A DNA stretch of 64,000 nt from Rhizobiaceae bacterium (GCA_019635795.1 JAHBYV010000002.1:1-64000), one strand, 5' to 3'. Shown: positions 1 through 9,811, counted from the first letter of the stretch. Translations and numbers: made by a program. The notes: a model not told the origin generated them from the letters alone.

Positions 1-31
1 CGCAGGCGTCGTCGCTTCAATCATCGAGTAA
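1..31 (+). CDS. tuf: Elongation factor Tu, last nine codons (5' truncated by window edge)
   Basis: Reading back from the TAA at 29-31 gives AGVVASIIE, the usual carboxyl end of alphaproteobacterial EF-Tu. EF-Tu carries aminoacyl-tRNA to the ribosome as a GTP complex. Only the tail is present. Its position 67 bases before rpsJ matches the standard rpsL-rpsG-fusA-tuf-rpsJ order, so the rest of the str operon is expected immediately left of the window. The fragment is short, but the peptide match and the context agree. Confidence 0.85.
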   Translation, partial: AGVVASIIE

Positions 32-48
32 GTAAATCAATGATCTGT

Positions 49-70
49 CGCGGGCGGGAATTCGCCCGCG
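49..70 (+). promoter_or_regulatory. Stem-loop in the tuf-rpsJ spacer
   Basis: CGCGGGCG (49-56) and CGCCCGCG (63-70) form a perfect 8-bp stem with a 6-base loop. No T-run follows, so it is not a canonical intrinsic terminator. It could be an mRNA processing or stability element between tuf and the S10 operon, or a site for autoregulation. The function is inferred. Confidence 0.5.
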
Positions 71-98
71 CCGCGCCAGAACAAGGAAAAATGACGTG

Positions 99-407
99 AT
101 GAACGGCCAAAATATCCGAATTCGCCTTAAGGCGTTTGACCATCGTGTTCTCGACGCGTCGACGCGTGAGATCGTGTCAACGGCAAAGCGCACCGGCGCC
201 AATGTCCGTGGCCCGATTCCGCTTCCGACCCGGATTGAAAAGTTCACCGTGAACCGGTCGCCTCACATCGACAAGAAGAGCCGGGAGCAGTTCGAAATGC
301 GTACGCATAAGCGTTTGCTCGATATCGTGGATCCGACGCCACAGACTGTCGATGCTTTGATGAAGCTCGACCTGGCTGCTGGTGTTGATGTCGAAATCAA
401 GCTCTGA
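99..407 (+). CDS. rpsJ: 30S ribosomal protein S10
   Basis: A 102-residue protein, the usual length of S10, which helps build the 30S head and also acts as NusE in antitermination. The N-terminus ([16 protein letters not shown]) and the [20 protein letters not shown] stretch are the family's signature blocks. A GTG at 96 is in frame just upstream. ATG 99 is preferred because it matches the alphaproteobacterial N-terminus, with AAGGA at 83-87. First gene of the S10 operon. Its codons end mostly in C or G, unlike several genes further along the operon. Confidence 0.97.
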   Translation: MNGQNIRIRLKAFDHRVLDASTREIVSTAKRTGANVRGPIPLPTRIEKFTVNRSPHIDKKSREQFEMRTHKRLLDIVDPTPQTVDALMKLDLAAGVDVEIKL

Positions 408-468
408 TTGAGCAGTGGACATGAGCCGGCGGGTTTTCCCTATGGCTCCTCTGAAGGAAGATGAACCA

Positions 469-1185
469 ATGCGTTCAGGTGTAATAGCTCAAAAGATCGG
501 GATGACCCGCGTCTACAACGACGCAGGCGAACATATTCCGGTTACGGTTCTCCGCATGGAGAACTGCCAGGTTGTGGCGCAGCGTACTATGGAAAAGAAC
601 GGCTACGCTGCCGTTCAGCTTGGCGTTGGCTTGGCCAAGGTCAAGAATACGTCAAAGGCGATGCGCGGTCATTTTGCCAAGGCGTCAGTCGAGCCAAAGT
701 CAAAACTTGCTGAATTCCGTGTTTCTCCAGAAAACATGCTGGATGTTGGTGCGGAGATTACTGTTGATCATTTTGTGCCGGGACAGAAGGTTGACGTAAC
801 GGGAACCTCTACAGGTAAGGGTTTTCAGGGTGTAATGAAGCGCCACAATTTTGGCGGCGGTCGTGCAACACATGGTAACTCTGTTTCGCACCGTGTTCAC
901 GGTTCGACTGGTCAGCGTCAGGATCCAGGTAAAGTGTTCAAGGGCAAGAAGATGGCCGGACACATGGGCGCTACACGGGTAACAACGCAGAATGTTGTTG
1001 TTCACTCCACTGATGCTGATCGTGGATTGATTTTGGTTCGCGGTGCTGTGCCTGGCACTAAGGGTGCGTGGATTTTGGTCCGGGATGCCGTCAAGGCGAC
1101 CTTGCCAGACAATGCGCCTAAGCCGGCCGCTTTGCGTACAGCAGCTGCTAAAGTCTCAGCTCCGGCCATTGAAGGAGCCGAATAA
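469..1185 (+). CDS. rplC: 50S ribosomal protein L3
   Basis: A 238-residue early-assembly 23S rRNA binding protein with an extension that reaches the peptidyl-transferase centre. [20 protein letters not shown] opens the globular domain. The conserved loop with [14 protein letters not shown] and [20 protein letters not shown] is intact, including the glutamine methylated in E. coli. An in-frame ATG at 415 would add 18 unrelated residues and is rejected. ATG 469 follows GAAGGAAG and matches relatives. The stop overlaps the rplD start by one base (TAATG), which suggests translational coupling. Confidence 0.97.
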   Translation: MRSGVIAQKIGMTRVYNDAGEHIPVTVLRMENCQVVAQRTMEKNGYAAVQLGVGLAKVKNTSKAMRGHFAKASVEPKSKLAEFRVSPENMLDVGAEITVDHFVPGQKVDVTGTSTGKGFQGVMKRHNFGGGRATHGNSVSHRVHGSTGQRQDPGKVFKGKKMAGHMGATRVTTQNVVVHSTDADRGLILVRGAVPGTKGAWILVRDAVKATLPDNAPKPAALRTAAAKVSAPAIEGAE

Positions 1186-1805
1186 TGGATCTGAAAATTA
1201 CCACATTAAGCGGTAAGGACGCTGGAACTCTAAAGCTTTCCGATGAGGTTTTCGGGTTGGAGCCTCGCGAGGATATTCTGCAGCGTGTAGTGCGTTGGCA
1301 GCTTGCGAAAAAGCAGCAAGGTACACATCAAGTCAAGGGCCGCGCTGATATAGCGCGAACTGGTGCCAAGATGTACAAGCAAAAGGGTACCGGACGCGCT
1401 CGCCATTCGTCCGCCCGCGCGCCGCAGTTTAGAGGTGGTGGTAAGGCGCATGGGCCTGTTGCTCGGAGCCACGAGCATGATCTTCCAAAGAAGATCCGTG
1501 CACTCGGCTTGAAGCACGCTCTCTCTGCGAAGGCCAAGAGCGACAAGATCGTGTTGGTGGACGAGCTTACGCTTGGCGAAGGCAAGACTAAGGCTCTGGC
1601 AGCTAATTTCGCTACCCTGGGTCTTAACAACGTACTCGTCATTGGCGGGGCTGAAGTTGATCAGAACTTTGCGCGCGCTGCGCGCGGTTTGCACAATGTT
1701 GATGTGCTGCCAGTTCAAGGTATCAACGTTTACGATATTTTGCGCCGCGGCACATTGGTTCTTTCCAAAGCTGCTGTCGAGGCTCTTGAGGAGCGCTTCA
1801 AATGA
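1185..1805 (+). CDS. rplD: 50S ribosomal protein L4
   Basis: A 206-residue L4, which lines the nascent-peptide exit tunnel together with L22. The tunnel loop is recognisable around residues 60-95 ([20 protein letters not shown]). In gammaproteobacteria L4 represses the S10 operon through a leader. No such leader is visible before rpsJ here, so that control cannot be assumed. Both ends overlap neighbours: one base with rplC and four bases (ATGA) with rplW. Confidence 0.97.
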   Translation: MDLKITTLSGKDAGTLKLSDEVFGLEPREDILQRVVRWQLAKKQQGTHQVKGRADIARTGAKMYKQKGTGRARHSSARAPQFRGGGKAHGPVARSHEHDLPKKIRALGLKHALSAKAKSDKIVLVDELTLGEGKTKALAANFATLGLNNVLVIGGAEVDQNFARAARGLHNVDVLPVQGINVYDILRRGTLVLSKAAVEALEERFK

Positions 1806-2095
1806 CCGATCTTCGCCATTATGACGTGATAGTCAGCCCAGCAATCACTGAAAAATCGACGATGGCTTCTGAACAGAACCAAGTCGTATTTAATGTGGCC
1901 AAGAAGGCATCCAAGCCTGAAATCAAGGCGGCTATCGAGGCGCTCTTTGGGGTGAAAGTCCTTGGCGTTAATACATTGGTGCGAAAAGGCAAAGTAAAGC
2001 GTTTTCGTGGCACTGTTGGCCGTTTGGGCGATGTGAAGAAGGCCATCGTTACGTTGGCTGACGGCGATTCAATCGACGTCGCTACCGGACTTTAA
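1802..2095 (+). CDS. rplW: 50S ribosomal protein L23
   Basis: A 97-residue L23, located at the tunnel exit, where trigger factor and the signal recognition particle dock. The family patterns ITEKST near the start and [19 protein letters not shown] in the middle are clear. The start codon lies inside the end of rplD (ATGA overlap), a coupling arrangement common in this operon. Length is normal for proteobacteria. Confidence 0.97.
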   Translation: MTDLRHYDVIVSPAITEKSTMASEQNQVVFNVAKKASKPEIKAAIEALFGVKVLGVNTLVRKGKVKRFRGTVGRLGDVKKAIVTLADGDSIDVATGL

Positions 2096-2117
2096 GCGAA
2101 GGCGCGAGGATAGAACA

Positions 2118-2951
2118 ATGGCATTGAAAACCTACAAGCCGACGACGCCAAGCACGCGCCAGTTGGTTTTGGTTGACCGTTCAAGCCTTTACAAAGGCAA
2201 ACCTGTAAAAGGACTAACGGAAGGCCTAACCAAGTCTGGTGGTCGGAACAATTATGGTCGTATCACCGCTAGATTTATAGGTGGCGGGCACAAACGTAGC
2301 TACCGTATTATCGATTTTAAGCGTCGTAAATTCGATGTCTCTGCTACTGTCGAGAGACTCGAGTACGATCCTAATCGTTCAGCCTTTATCGCGCTGATAA
2401 AGTATGATGATGGGGAACTGAGCTACATTCTTGCTCCGCAACGCTTGGCTGCCGGCGATAAGGTTGTTGCAGGATTGTCGGTGGACGTTAAGCCGGGTAA
2501 TGCAATGCCGCTTTCGGCAATGCCTGTCGGGACCATCGTTCATAATGTCGAGTTGAAGCCTGGCAAAGGTGGGCAGGTGGCTCGTTCAGCTGGAACATAT
2601 GCCCAGCTCGTAGGACGAGATCAGGGTATGGCGATCCTTCGGTTGAACTCTGGAGAGCAGCGTATTGTGCATGGGTCCTGTTTGGCGACAGTTGGTCCTG
2701 TATCTAACCCGGATCACGGCAATACCAACCTTGGCAAGGCCGGTCGTAAGGTTTGGCTCGGTAAGCGTCCTCACAATCGCGGCGTCACAATGAACCCTGT
2801 AGATCACCCGCACGGTGGTGGTGAAGGGCGCACTTCTGGGGGGCGTCATCCTGTCACCCCGTGGGGTAAGCCTACCAAGGGCAAAAAGACCCGGTCGAAC
2901 AAGTCGACGGATAAGTTCATCATGCGCTCACGCCACGCGCGTAAGAGCTAA
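2118..2951 (+). CDS. rplB: 50S ribosomal protein L2
   Basis: A 277-residue L2, needed for subunit joining and peptidyl transfer. An OB-fold domain is followed by an SH3-like domain and a basic tail ([18 protein letters not shown]). The conserved [11 protein letters not shown] segment is present, with His230 corresponding to the functionally important E. coli His229. The codon choice is notable for so highly expressed a gene: AGA, ATA, CTA and GTA codons occur repeatedly in the first third. GAGGATAG precedes the start. Confidence 0.97.
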   Translation: MALKTYKPTTPSTRQLVLVDRSSLYKGKPVKGLTEGLTKSGGRNNYGRITARFIGGGHKRSYRIIDFKRRKFDVSATVERLEYDPNRSAFIALIKYDDGELSYILAPQRLAAGDKVVAGLSVDVKPGNAMPLSAMPVGTIVHNVELKPGKGGQVARSAGTYAQLVGRDQGMAILRLNSGEQRIVHGSCLATVGPVSNPDHGNTNLGKAGRKVWLGKRPHNRGVTMNPVDHPHGGGEGRTSGGRHPVTPWGKPTKGKKTRSNKSTDKFIMRSRHARKS

Positions 2952-2965
2952 GAGAGGTAGTCAAC

Positions 2966-3244
2966 GTGTCCCGTTCAGTTTGGAAAGGTCCGTTTGTTGA
3001 CGGCTTCCTGCTCAAGAAGGCAGAGAAGGTGCGTGAAGGCGGACGCAATGAAGTTATAAAGATGTGGAGCCGTCGCTCTACGATATTGCCGCAGTTCGTT
3101 GGTCTCACATTTGGTGTGTACAACGGGCAGAAGCATATACCGGTCTCGGTCTCGGAAGAGATGGTCGGACATAAGTTTGGTGAATTCGCTCCGACGCGTA
3201 CCTATTACGGTCATGGCGCGGACAAAAAGGCGAAGAGGAAGTAA
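2966..3244 (+). CDS. rpsS: 30S ribosomal protein S19
   Basis: A 92-residue S19 of the 30S head, which contacts the A-site finger and pairs with S13. The start is GTG (2966), giving [15 protein letters not shown], the invariant family opening. It follows AGAGAGGTAG at good spacing. The core [20 protein letters not shown] and the C-terminal [21 protein letters not shown] are intact. Only two bases separate it from rplV. Confidence 0.97.
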   Translation: MSRSVWKGPFVDGFLLKKAEKVREGGRNEVIKMWSRRSTILPQFVGLTFGVYNGQKHIPVSVSEEMVGHKFGEFAPTRTYYGHGADKKAKRK

Positions 3245-3246
3245 AT

Positions 3247-3633
3247 ATGAGCAAGCCAAAAGCACCTCGCCGGCTTGCTGACAACGAGGCACGTGCGGTT
3301 CTCCGTACCATCCGCGTCAGCCCGCAAAAGCTGAATCTTGTGGCTGCACTAATTCGCGGCAAGAAGGTTTCTACGGCGCTGAATGATTTGGAGTTCTCTC
3401 GCAAGCGTATAGCTGGAACTGTCAGGAAAACATTGCAGTCTGCAATTGCTAACGCGGAGAATAACCACAGCTTGGATGTGGATGCGCTGGTAGTTGCGGA
3501 AGCATATGTTGGTAAGTCGATTGTGATGAAGCGCTTTCATGCGCGTGGTCGCGGTCGTGCAAGCCGCATTGAGAAGCCGTTTTCACATCTCACGATCGTC
3601 GTTCGTGAAGTGGAAGAGAAGGAGGCCGCATAA
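3247..3633 (+). CDS. rplV: 50S ribosomal protein L22
   Basis: A 128-residue L22, whose beta-hairpin forms part of the exit tunnel and is a macrolide contact. Conserved blocks include [17 protein letters not shown] and, in the hairpin, [20 protein letters not shown]. The stop overlaps the rpsC start by one base (TAATG). No residue in the hairpin looks unusual. Confidence 0.97.
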   Translation: MSKPKAPRRLADNEARAVLRTIRVSPQKLNLVAALIRGKKVSTALNDLEFSRKRIAGTVRKTLQSAIANAENNHSLDVDALVVAEAYVGKSIVMKRFHARGRGRASRIEKPFSHLTIVVREVEEKEAA

Positions 3634-4355
3634 TGGGTCAGAAAGTTAATCCTATCGGTCTTCGGCTCGGCATAAATCGGACGTGGGATTCACGTTGGTA
3701 TGCCAACACTGGAGAGTACGGAAAGCTCCTTCATGAGGACCTCAAGATCCGTGAATATTTGATGAAGGAACTGAAGCAAGCTGCAATTTCTAAGGTTGTG
3801 ATCGAAAGGCCGCACAAGAAGTGCCGTGTGACTATACATGCTGGTAGACCCGGTCTTGTTATCGGCAAAAAGGGTGCGGATATTGAGAAGCTTCGCAAAA
3901 AGCTTACCGATATGACCAAGTCGGAAACCCATCTCAACATCGTTGAGGTTCGTAAGCCTGAAATTGACGCCACATTGATCGCGCAGTCGATTGCCCAGCA
4001 GCTGGAGCGCAGAATTGCTTTCAGGCGTGCTATGAAACGCGCCGTTCAGTCTGCAATGCGTTTGGGCGCGGAAGGAATCCGCATCAATTGTTCAGGTCGC
4101 TTGGGTGGTGCAGAGATCGCTCGTATGGAGTGGTATCGAGAGGGGCGTGTGCCGCTTCATACACTTCGTGCCGACGTCGATTTTGGTACAGCTGAAGCGC
4201 AGACGGCATATGGTATCTGTGGCGTCAAGGTGTGGGTGTTCAAGGGAGAAATTCTTGAGCATGACCCGATGGCTTCAGAGCGCCGCGCGACAGAAGGTGA
4301 GCAGTCTAATGAACGCCAGGGCGGTCGTCGTCGCTCAGAGCGTGAAGCTGCTTAA
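3633..4355 (+). CDS. rpsC: 30S ribosomal protein S3
   Basis: A 240-residue S3, part of the mRNA entry channel and its helicase activity. The N-terminal type II KH domain carries the GxxG-type loop in [16 protein letters not shown] at about residues 70-85. The C-terminal domain has the conserved [29 protein letters not shown] region, described here in pieces. The tail is charged and Arg/Glu-rich, as in other alphaproteobacteria. One-base overlap with rplV, then a 30-base gap to rplP. Confidence 0.97.
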   Translation: MGQKVNPIGLRLGINRTWDSRWYANTGEYGKLLHEDLKIREYLMKELKQAAISKVVIERPHKKCRVTIHAGRPGLVIGKKGADIEKLRKKLTDMTKSETHLNIVEVRKPEIDATLIAQSIAQQLERRIAFRRAMKRAVQSAMRLGAEGIRINCSGRLGGAEIARMEWYREGRVPLHTLRADVDFGTAEAQTAYGICGVKVWVFKGEILEHDPMASERRATEGEQSNERQGGRRRSEREAA

Positions 4356-4385
4356 ACCGCCTGAGGAATTTGGAGAACAAGAACA

Positions 4386-4799
4386 ATGTTGCAGCCAAAG
4401 CGCACAAAGTTCCGTAAGCAGTTCAAGGGCCGTATTCACGGTACCGCGAAAGGTGGAACAAACCTTGATTTTGGTGGCTTCGGCTTGAAAGCCTTAGAGC
4501 CTAACCGTGTGACAGCACGGGAGATTGAAGCGGCTCGTCGTGCAATTACGCGAGAAATGAAGCGTCAGGGTCGGGTGTGGATCCGTATTTTCCCAGACGT
4601 TCCGGTGACTTCGAAGCCTACTGAAGTACGTATGGGTAAGGGTAAAGGTGCCGTCGATTACTGGGCAGCACGAATTAAACCGGGCCGTATCATGTTTGAG
4701 ATCGATGGTGTGAGTGAAGAGGTTGCTCGTGAGGCCCTTAGATTGGGTGCTGCGAAGCTGTCTGTGCGCACACGTTTTGTGCAGCGCATTGCAGAGTAG
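4386..4799 (+). CDS. rplP: 50S ribosomal protein L16
   Basis: A 137-residue L16, which binds near the A-site tRNA elbow and matures the peptidyl-transferase centre. It opens with [19 protein letters not shown]. The loop containing [20 protein letters not shown] includes the conserved Arg hydroxylated in some bacteria. [19 protein letters not shown] follows. Normal length. TTTGGAGAACAAGA precedes the start. Confidence 0.97.
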   Translation: MLQPKRTKFRKQFKGRIHGTAKGGTNLDFGGFGLKALEPNRVTAREIEAARRAITREMKRQGRVWIRIFPDVPVTSKPTEVRMGKGKGAVDYWAARIKPGRIMFEIDGVSEEVAREALRLGAAKLSVRTRFVQRIAE

Positions 4800-4810
4800 G
4801 GGTTGCTGAG

Positions 4811-5020
4811 ATGAAAGCCTCGAATATCAGAACAAAAACCGCCGATGAGCTGAATACAGAGCTTGCAGGCTTGAAGAAAGAGCAGTTTAACCTGCGCTTT
4901 CAAAAGGCTACGGGACAGCTTGAAAAGACGGGCCGCATCAAAGAGGTTCGTCGGGACATCGCACGCATCAAGACGATTGCTGCGGAAAAGGCCAACGGCG
5001 GCCGAAAGAACAAAGCTTAA
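4811..5020 (+). CDS. rpmC: 50S ribosomal protein L29
   Basis: A 69-residue, two-helix L29 that borders L23 at the tunnel exit. The conserved [20 protein letters not shown] core is clear, with a short lysine-rich tail. It sits 11 bases after rplP and 11 before rpsQ, inside the continuous operon. Length is typical. Confidence 0.96.
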   Translation: MKASNIRTKTADELNTELAGLKKEQFNLRFQKATGQLEKTGRIKEVRRDIARIKTIAAEKANGGRKNKA

Positions 5021-5031
5021 GGACGAGAATT

Positions 5032-5274
5032 ATGCCAAAGCGCGTTTTGCAGGGCACTGTCGTCAGCGACAAGAACGAAAAGACGGTGGTCGTCAAAGTC
5101 GAGCGTCGCTTCACACATCCCGTCATGAAAAAGACAGTGCGCCTGTCCAAGAAGTATAAGGCGCATGACGAGAACAACACCTACAAGGTGGGCGATACAG
5201 TTTTGATCCAGGAATCGAAGCCGATCTCCAAAGATAAGCGCTGGGTCGTACTGAGCGCTGAACAAGCTCGATAA
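5032..5274 (+). CDS. rpsQ: 30S ribosomal protein S17
   Basis: An 80-residue OB-fold protein that binds helices 7 and 11 of 16S rRNA and nucleates 30S assembly. The start [20 protein letters not shown] and the motif [20 protein letters not shown] are diagnostic. Codon use returns to C/G endings here, unlike rplB or rpsC. A 60-base spacer separates it from rplN, one of the longer internal gaps in this operon. Confidence 0.97.
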   Translation: MPKRVLQGTVVSDKNEKTVVVKVERRFTHPVMKKTVRLSKKYKAHDENNTYKVGDTVLIQESKPISKDKRWVVLSAEQAR

Positions 5275-5334
5275 TAAAGGAATTGCCGGTGCTGGTTAAA
5301 CTGGTCCGGTGTATGTGAGAGAAGGCGGTCAGTC

Positions 5335-5703
5335 ATGATCCAGATGCAAACAAACCTCGACGTCGCTGATAATTCTGGCGCTCGTCGTGTCATGTGCATC
5401 AAGGTGCTGGGCGGTTCCAAGCGGAAATACGCTTCAGTCGGTGACATCATCGTGGTGTCCATCAAAGAGGCGATCCCTCGTGGGCGCGTTAAAAAGGGCG
5501 ATGTGATGAAGGCTGTGGTAGTTCGCACAGCGAAGGATATCCGTCGGCCAGATGGTAGCGTTATTCGCTTTGATAAGAACGCGGCGGTGCTTGTTGATAA
5601 CAAGAAGGAGCCCATCGGAACGCGTATATTTGGCCCGGTTCCTCGTGAGTTGCGCGGTAAGAATCATATGAAGATCATCTCGCTCGCGCCAGAAGTTCTG
5701 TAA
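5335..5703 (+). CDS. rplN: 50S ribosomal protein L14
   Basis: A 122-residue L14 at the subunit interface (bridge B5/B8) and the target of the silencing factor Rsf[21 protein letters not shown] and the C-terminal [19 protein letters not shown] are near-invariant family blocks. The TCA/ATG context is preceded by AGAAGGCGG, a serviceable ribosome binding site. Confidence 0.97.
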   Translation: MIQMQTNLDVADNSGARRVMCIKVLGGSKRKYASVGDIIVVSIKEAIPRGRVKKGDVMKAVVVRTAKDIRRPDGSVIRFDKNAAVLVDNKKEPIGTRIFGPVPRELRGKNHMKIISLAPEVL

Positions 5704-5715
5704 GGATCCGGAAAG

Positions 5716-6027
5716 ATGCAGAAAATTCGTAAAGGCGATCAAGTCGTCATTCTGACCGGCAAGGACAAGGGCCGTAATGGCGAAGTCTTGCGGGTAATGC
5801 CCAAAGACGAAAAGGCAGTCGTGCGCGGCGTGAATATGGTTCAGCGGCATCAGAAGCAGTCGCAATCACAGCAGGGCGGTATCGTCAGCAAAGAGGCGCC
5901 GATCCACCTTTCCAATATTGCGTTGGTTGATCCCAAGGATGGGAAGGCCACCAGAGTTGGTTTTGAGGTGCGCGACGGTAAAAAGGTGCGCATTGCCAAG
6001 CGCTCAGGAGCAATCATCAATGGGTAA
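5716..6027 (+). CDS. rplX: 50S ribosomal protein L24
   Basis: A 103-residue L24, an assembly initiator that binds the 5' domain of 23S rRNA. A KOW motif lies at residues 5-35 ([20 protein letters not shown]). The middle [21 protein letters not shown] is typical. Its last eight bases overlap the rplE start, the longest overlap in this operon, which points to coupled translation. Confidence 0.97.
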   Translation: MQKIRKGDQVVILTGKDKGRNGEVLRVMPKDEKAVVRGVNMVQRHQKQSQSQQGGIVSKEAPIHLSNIALVDPKDGKATRVGFEVRDGKKVRIAKRSGAIING

Positions 6028-6583
6028 CCAGGCACAGTCATATGAACCGCGCTTGAAGCAGGTCTATAAAGAGACCATCCGTAAGGCCATGCAGGAGCAG
6101 TTCAATTACGAGAATGAGATGCAGGTTCCTCGCATCGAGAAAATCGTTTTGAACATAGGCGTTGGTGAGGCTACGGGTGATTCCAAGAAGCCTTCGGTTG
6201 CTGCGGCAGATCTGGCTTTGATCGCTGGTCAGAAGGCGGTCGTTACGAGAGCTCGGAAGTCAATTGCTGGATTCAAGGTCCGTGAGGATATGCCTCTTGG
6301 GGCAAAAGTGACTCTGCGCAAGGAGCGGATGTACGAGTTTTTGGATAGGCTGGTTAATATTGCCTTGCCGCGTGTTCGCGATTTCCGTGGTCTTAATCCT
6401 AGAAGCTTCGATGGTCGTGGCAACTATGCCATGGGCATAAAAGAACACATCGTGTTTCCAGAGATTAATTATGACAAAGTTGATCAGATCTGGGGCATGG
6501 ACATAATCGTTTGTACGACAGCCAAGACGGATGATGAAGCTAGAGCATTGCTCAAGGCTTTCAACTTCCCTTTTCGGCAGTAA
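6020..6583 (+). CDS. rplE: 50S ribosomal protein L5
   Basis: A 187-residue L5, a 5S rRNA binding protein of the central protuberance that also touches P-site tRNA. The reading frame stays open upstream to 5918, but the family N-terminus begins at [23 protein letters not shown] 6020 has CAGGAG about ten bases ahead. Conserved blocks [17 protein letters not shown] and [20 protein letters not shown] are intact. The gene begins inside the end of rplX (8-base overlap). Confidence 0.96.
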   Translation: MGNQAQSYEPRLKQVYKETIRKAMQEQFNYENEMQVPRIEKIVLNIGVGEATGDSKKPSVAAADLALIAGQKAVVTRARKSIAGFKVREDMPLGAKVTLRKERMYEFLDRLVNIALPRVRDFRGLNPRSFDGRGNYAMGIKEHIVFPEINYDKVDQIWGMDIIVCTTAKTDDEARALLKAFNFPFRQ

Positions 6584-6610
6584 CGGCAGCGAGAAAGGAA
6601 AATTTGAGAA

Positions 6611-6916
6611 ATGGCAAAGACCAGCTCAGTTGAGAAGAACAATCGTCGCCGCAAGCTTGTGGCACAGAATGCAGCAAAGCGCCGCGCTCTGAAGGCGATT
6701 ATCATGGATCAAAGCAAGCCTCTTGAAGAACGCTTTCAGGCGCAACTCAAGCTCGCAGCGCTGCCGCGCAACGGTTCCAAGACTCGTATTCGCAATCGCT
6801 GTGAAGTGACCGGGCGTCCGCGCGCCTATTATCGCAAGTTGAAAATGTCTCGTATCGCTTTGCGCGAGCTTGGATCGCTGGGCATGGTTCCCGGCTTGGT
6901 CAAGTCGAGCTGGTAA
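6611..6916 (+). CDS. rpsN: 30S ribosomal protein S14 (zinc-free long form)
   Basis: A 101-residue S14 of the 30S head. The length and the lack of paired CxxC motifs mark the zinc-independent C-minus form; only one cysteine ([10 protein letters not shown]) is present. The C-terminus [21 protein letters not shown] is characteristic. Twelve bases separate it from rpsH, which has a strong AAGGAGG site immediately after the rpsN stop. Confidence 0.97.
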   Translation: MAKTSSVEKNNRRRKLVAQNAAKRRALKAIIMDQSKPLEERFQAQLKLAALPRNGSKTRIRNRCEVTGRPRAYYRKLKMSRIALRELGSLGMVPGLVKSSW

Positions 6917-6928
6917 GGAGGACTGAAC

Positions 6929-7327
6929 ATGTCGGTTACTGATCCGCTCGGAGATATGTTGACTCGCATTCGCAACGCTTATGGTCGTAAGAAGACTTCA
7001 GTTTCGACGCCTGCTTCAACGTTGCGTGCCCGAGTTCTTGAGGTTCTGAAGGCAGAGGGCTACATTCGCGATTTCAGTCAGACTGATTTCGGCAATGGAA
7101 AGTCTGAAATTGAGATCGAGTTGAAATATTTTGATGGCAAGCCGGTCGTGCGTGAGATTGCTCGCGTCTCGAAGCCTGGGCGTCGTGTTTATGTTTCGGC
7201 GAAATCGATCCCAAGTGTAGCTAATGGACTTGGAATTTCGATCCTATCGACCCCAAAGGGTGTGATGGCTGATCATCAGGCGCGCGAACAGAATGTTGGC
7301 GGCGAAGTGCTCTGCCAGGTCTTCTAA
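6929..7327 (+). CDS. rpsH: 30S ribosomal protein S8
   Basis: A 132-residue S8, an essential central-domain assembly protein and the translational repressor of the spc operon in E. coli. It starts [20 protein letters not shown] and ends with the conserved [27 protein letters not shown]. Whether it represses its own operon here cannot be read from sequence, since no E. coli-like S8 target is evident near rplE. An 86-base spacer follows before rplF. Confidence 0.97.
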   Translation: MSVTDPLGDMLTRIRNAYGRKKTSVSTPASTLRARVLEVLKAEGYIRDFSQTDFGNGKSEIEIELKYFDGKPVVREIARVSKPGRRVYVSAKSIPSVANGLGISILSTPKGVMADHQAREQNVGGEVLCQVF

Positions 7328-7413
7328 CCGCTAGGTTGGTCAAGAGGATTTTACGAGGTCGTTGGGCGGTTTAGGCTTGGCGACGAACGCAAGTTAGGAA
7401 CGAGGACAGAAAG

Positions 7414-7947
7414 ATGTCTCGTATTGGCAAGAAGCCTGTTGCTGTGCCTCAAGGGGTTACTGCTTCTGTAAGCGGGCAAACAGTCACGGCAAAAGGCCCG
7501 AAGGGCGAATTGAAATTTGTCGCTAATGACGAAGTGCTGATTAAAATGGAAGGGTCGGAGATTTCCGTCCTACCGCGCGATCAGTCGAAAGACGCTCGTT
7601 CGAAGTGGGGTATGTCTAGGACCCAGATACTTAACATCCTCAACGGTGTTAAGGATGGTTTCGAGCGGAAACTCGAAATTACCGGTGTCGGCTATCGTGC
7701 GGCAATGCAAGGAAAGAACTTGCAGCTGGCTCTAGGGTTCAGCCACGATGTGGTTTACGAAACGCCGGAAGGGATTACAATTACTGTTCCTAAGCCTACC
7801 GAGATCACGGTTTCCGGTATAGACAAGCAGCGCGTCGGACAAGTTGCTGCTGAGATCAGGGAATATCGCGGTCCTGAACCGTACAAGGGCAAGGGCGTTC
7901 GATACGCAGGTGAGCGCATCGTTCGCAAGGAAGGTAAGAAGAAGTAG
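7414..7947 (+). CDS. rplF: 50S ribosomal protein L6
   Basis: A 177-residue L6 with two related alpha-beta domains, near the sarcin-ricin loop and the stalk base. [20 protein letters not shown] opens domain 1. The C-terminal [21 protein letters not shown] signature is intact. GAGGACAGAAAG precedes the ATG. A 75-base spacer separates it from rplR. Confidence 0.97.
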   Translation: MSRIGKKPVAVPQGVTASVSGQTVTAKGPKGELKFVANDEVLIKMEGSEISVLPRDQSKDARSKWGMSRTQILNILNGVKDGFERKLEITGVGYRAAMQGKNLQLALGFSHDVVYETPEGITITVPKPTEITVSGIDKQRVGQVAAEIREYRGPEPYKGKGVRYAGERIVRKEGKKK

Positions 7948-8022
7948 CGCTACGGAGGGCGGTCGTGGGAGTTATACTACCACATTTGGCCGCTACCGTT
8001 TTTCAAAGCAAGGAATATGGCC

Positions 8023-8376
8023 ATGGCCTATAAATCAGCGATCCAAAAGCGCGCGCAACGCGTTCGCCGTCAGATAAAGAAAGTTTCTGGAGGAAAGCCA
8101 CGTCTTTCCGTTCATCGCTCCTCTAAGCATATTTATGCGCAGATCATCGATGATAATAGTGGGCGCACGTTGGCTGCTGCTTCTTCCCTGGAGAAAGATC
8201 AGCGCGGTAAGACTGGTGCTGATTCTGCGGCTGCAGCAACGATTGGAAAGCTTATCGCGGAACGCGCCGTAAAAGCTGGAGTCAATGAAGTTGTTTTTGA
8301 TCGTGGTGCGTATATTTATCATGGTCGTGTTCGCGCTCTGGCAGAAGCTGCGCGTGAAGCTGGTTTGAATTTCTAA
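8023..8376 (+). CDS. rplR: 50S ribosomal protein L18
   Basis: A 117-residue L18, a 5S rRNA chaperone. Signature blocks are [40 protein letters not shown] and [20 protein letters not shown]. Two in-frame ATGs exist, at 8017 and 8023. The AAGGA at 8010-8014 is only two bases from the first but eight from the second, so 8023 is chosen; the difference is two residues. The next gene, rpsE, is 105 bases away across a terminator-like hairpin. Confidence 0.95.
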   Translation: MAYKSAIQKRAQRVRRQIKKVSGGKPRLSVHRSSKHIYAQIIDDNSGRTLAAASSLEKDQRGKTGADSAAAATIGKLIAERAVKAGVNEVVFDRGAYIYHGRVRALAEAAREAGLNF

Positions 8377-8411
8377 CACACTTAGTGTCTAGAATATCTC
8401 TTGCTTCTCAA

Positions 8412-8446
8412 CCGGCGTCAGTATAGACGCCGGACTTATTTTTTTT
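8412..8446 (+). terminator. Intrinsic terminator or attenuator inside the spc operon
   Basis: CCGGCGTC (8412-8419) and GACGCCGG (8426-8433) pair perfectly around a 6-base loop. ACTTA follows, then eight consecutive T (8439-8446). The layout is that of a rho-independent terminator, although the T-run begins five bases after the stem, which usually weakens release. It sits between rplR and rpsE, both essential and normally cotranscribed, so partial termination or attenuation is more likely than full stop. The function is inferred. Confidence 0.65.
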
Positions 8447-8481
8447 GAACCGTCAGTCCGGAAAAGAACAAGGAACAGGAT

Positions 8482-9051
8482 ATGGCACAAGAACGTCGGG
8501 AAGGTGGCCGTGAACGCGGTCGCGATCGTGAAGAACGTGACGATGGTATCGTCGACAAGCTGGTTCACATTAATCGCGTGGCCAAGGTGGTTAAGGGTGG
8601 TAAGCGTTTTGGCTTTGCTGCATTGGTGGTTGTCGGCGATCAGAAGGGCCGTGTTGGTTTCGGGCACGGCAAGGCACGCGAAGTTCCTGAAGCAATTCGC
8701 AAGGCTACTGAAAGTGCCAAGCGTGATATGATTTTCGTTCCGCTTCGCTCAGGGCGCACGCTGCATCACGATGTTGAAGGTCGGTGGGGCGCTGGACGCG
8801 TCCTTCTTCGTGCCGCTAAGCCTGGTACAGGAATTATCGCGGGCGGCCCGATGCGTGCGGTTTTTGAAACAGTCGGTATGCACGACGTCGTTGCGAAATC
8901 TATGGGGTCCTCGAATCCATACAATATGGTTCGGGCCACGTTTGATGCTCTCAAGAGCCAAATGCATCCCAAGGACGTTGCTGCTGCACGTGGCATAAAG
9001 TATTCGACGCTTCAGGCTCGGCGTGGTTCGGCCGTGTCGGTTGAAGAGTGA
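8482..9051 (+). CDS. rpsE: 30S ribosomal protein S5
   Basis: A 189-residue S5, at the mRNA entry and important for decoding accuracy. A charged N-terminal extension (residues 1-22, Arg/Glu-rich) typical of alphaproteobacteria precedes the RNA-binding domain ([20 protein letters not shown]). [20 protein letters not shown] and [15 protein letters not shown] mark the C-terminal domain. AAGGAACAGG precedes the ATG. Because it lies just behind the hairpin at 8412-8446, its expression may differ from that of rplR. Confidence 0.97.
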   Translation: MAQERREGGRERGRDREERDDGIVDKLVHINRVAKVVKGGKRFGFAALVVVGDQKGRVGFGHGKAREVPEAIRKATESAKRDMIFVPLRSGRTLHHDVEGRWGAGRVLLRAAKPGTGIIAGGPMRAVFETVGMHDVVAKSMGSSNPYNMVRATFDALKSQMHPKDVAAARGIKYSTLQARRGSAVSVEE

Positions 9052-9071
9052 GCCAGGGAGATTAAGCAACC

Positions 9072-9278
9072 ATGGCCAAGAAAACAGCTAATTTGAATTC
9101 CACTGTCACCATTGAGCAGATCGGCAGTCCGATTCGGCAGCCGAAAAGCCAGCGTGCCACGCTGGTAGGTCTCGGTTTGAACAAATTGCATCGGCGGTCA
9201 ACACTGGAAGATACGCCCTCTGTTCGCGGGATGATTAATTCAATCCCGCATCTCGTCCGCGTTGTGGACGGGGAATAG
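9072..9278 (+). CDS. rpmD: 50S ribosomal protein L30
   Basis: A 68-residue L30 with the conserved [46 protein letters not shown] layout. It is absent from some phyla but standard in alphaproteobacteria. CAGGGAGATTAAGCAACC precedes the start. Nineteen bases separate it from rplO. Confidence 0.96.
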   Translation: MAKKTANLNSTVTIEQIGSPIRQPKSQRATLVGLGLNKLHRRSTLEDTPSVRGMINSIPHLVRVVDGE

Positions 9279-9297
9279 TTGGTGCGGGAGTAGAATC

Positions 9298-9774
9298 ATG
9301 AAACTCAATGAACTTCGGAATATCGACGGCGCGACCCGCACTCGCAAACGCGTTGGACGTGGAATCGGTTCTGGAAAAGGAAAGACCGGTGGCCGCGGCG
9401 TTAAGGGTCAAAAGGCGCGCTCGGGTGTAGCCATTAATGGCTTCGAAGGTGGGCAGATGCCGCTCTATCGGCGTTTGCCCAAGCGCGGCTTCAGAAAGCC
9501 TTTTGCAAAGTCGTTCAATGCGGTTTCAATTGGCCGCATTCTTTTGGCGATTGAAGCAAATAAGCTTGATGCGAACAGTCCGATTGATTCGGATGTGCTT
9601 GTAAAGGCAGGTGTTATTCGCCGCGCCAAGGACGGTGTCCGACTGTTGGCTGGTGGTGATGTTAAGATCAAGCTGATCTTTAATATTGCCGGTGCTTCCA
9701 AAGCCGCTATTGCGTCTGTCGAAAAGGCTGGTGGCGCAGTCAATCTTCCTGTCTCACAAGCTGCCGCAGAGTAG
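9298..9774 (+). CDS. rplO: 50S ribosomal protein L15
   Basis: A 158-residue L15, which bridges many 23S rRNA domains late in assembly. It begins [20 protein letters not shown]. The glycine-rich [20 protein letters not shown] segment and [16 protein letters not shown] are diagnostic. An in-frame ATG at 9262 would overlap rpmD and adds 12 residues unrelated to the family, so 9298 is chosen. A 156-base spacer with a long hairpin follows. Confidence 0.97.
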   Translation: MKLNELRNIDGATRTRKRVGRGIGSGKGKTGGRGVKGQKARSGVAINGFEGGQMPLYRRLPKRGFRKPFAKSFNAVSIGRILLAIEANKLDANSPIDSDVLVKAGVIRRAKDGVRLLAGGDVKIKLIFNIAGASKAAIASVEKAGGAVNLPVSQAAAE

Positions 9775-9784
9775 TTTTGGGTAT

Positions 9785-9811
9785 AGCGGCGGCGAAGCAT
9801 TCGCTGCCGCT
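9785..9811 (+). promoter_or_regulatory. Long stem-loop between rplO and secY
   Basis: Bases 9785-9796 and 9800-9811 form a 12-bp stem (one G-T pair) with a GCA loop, starting eight bases after the rplO stop. No T-run follows, so termination is doubtful. A role as a 3'-end or processing barrier that sets different levels for rplO and secY is plausible but not shown. Confidence 0.5.

Noticed and set aside
1-31. tuf fragment as a pseudogene remnant
   Set aside because: The peptide is the intact EF-Tu carboxyl end directly before rpsJ, so it is simply cut by the window edge.
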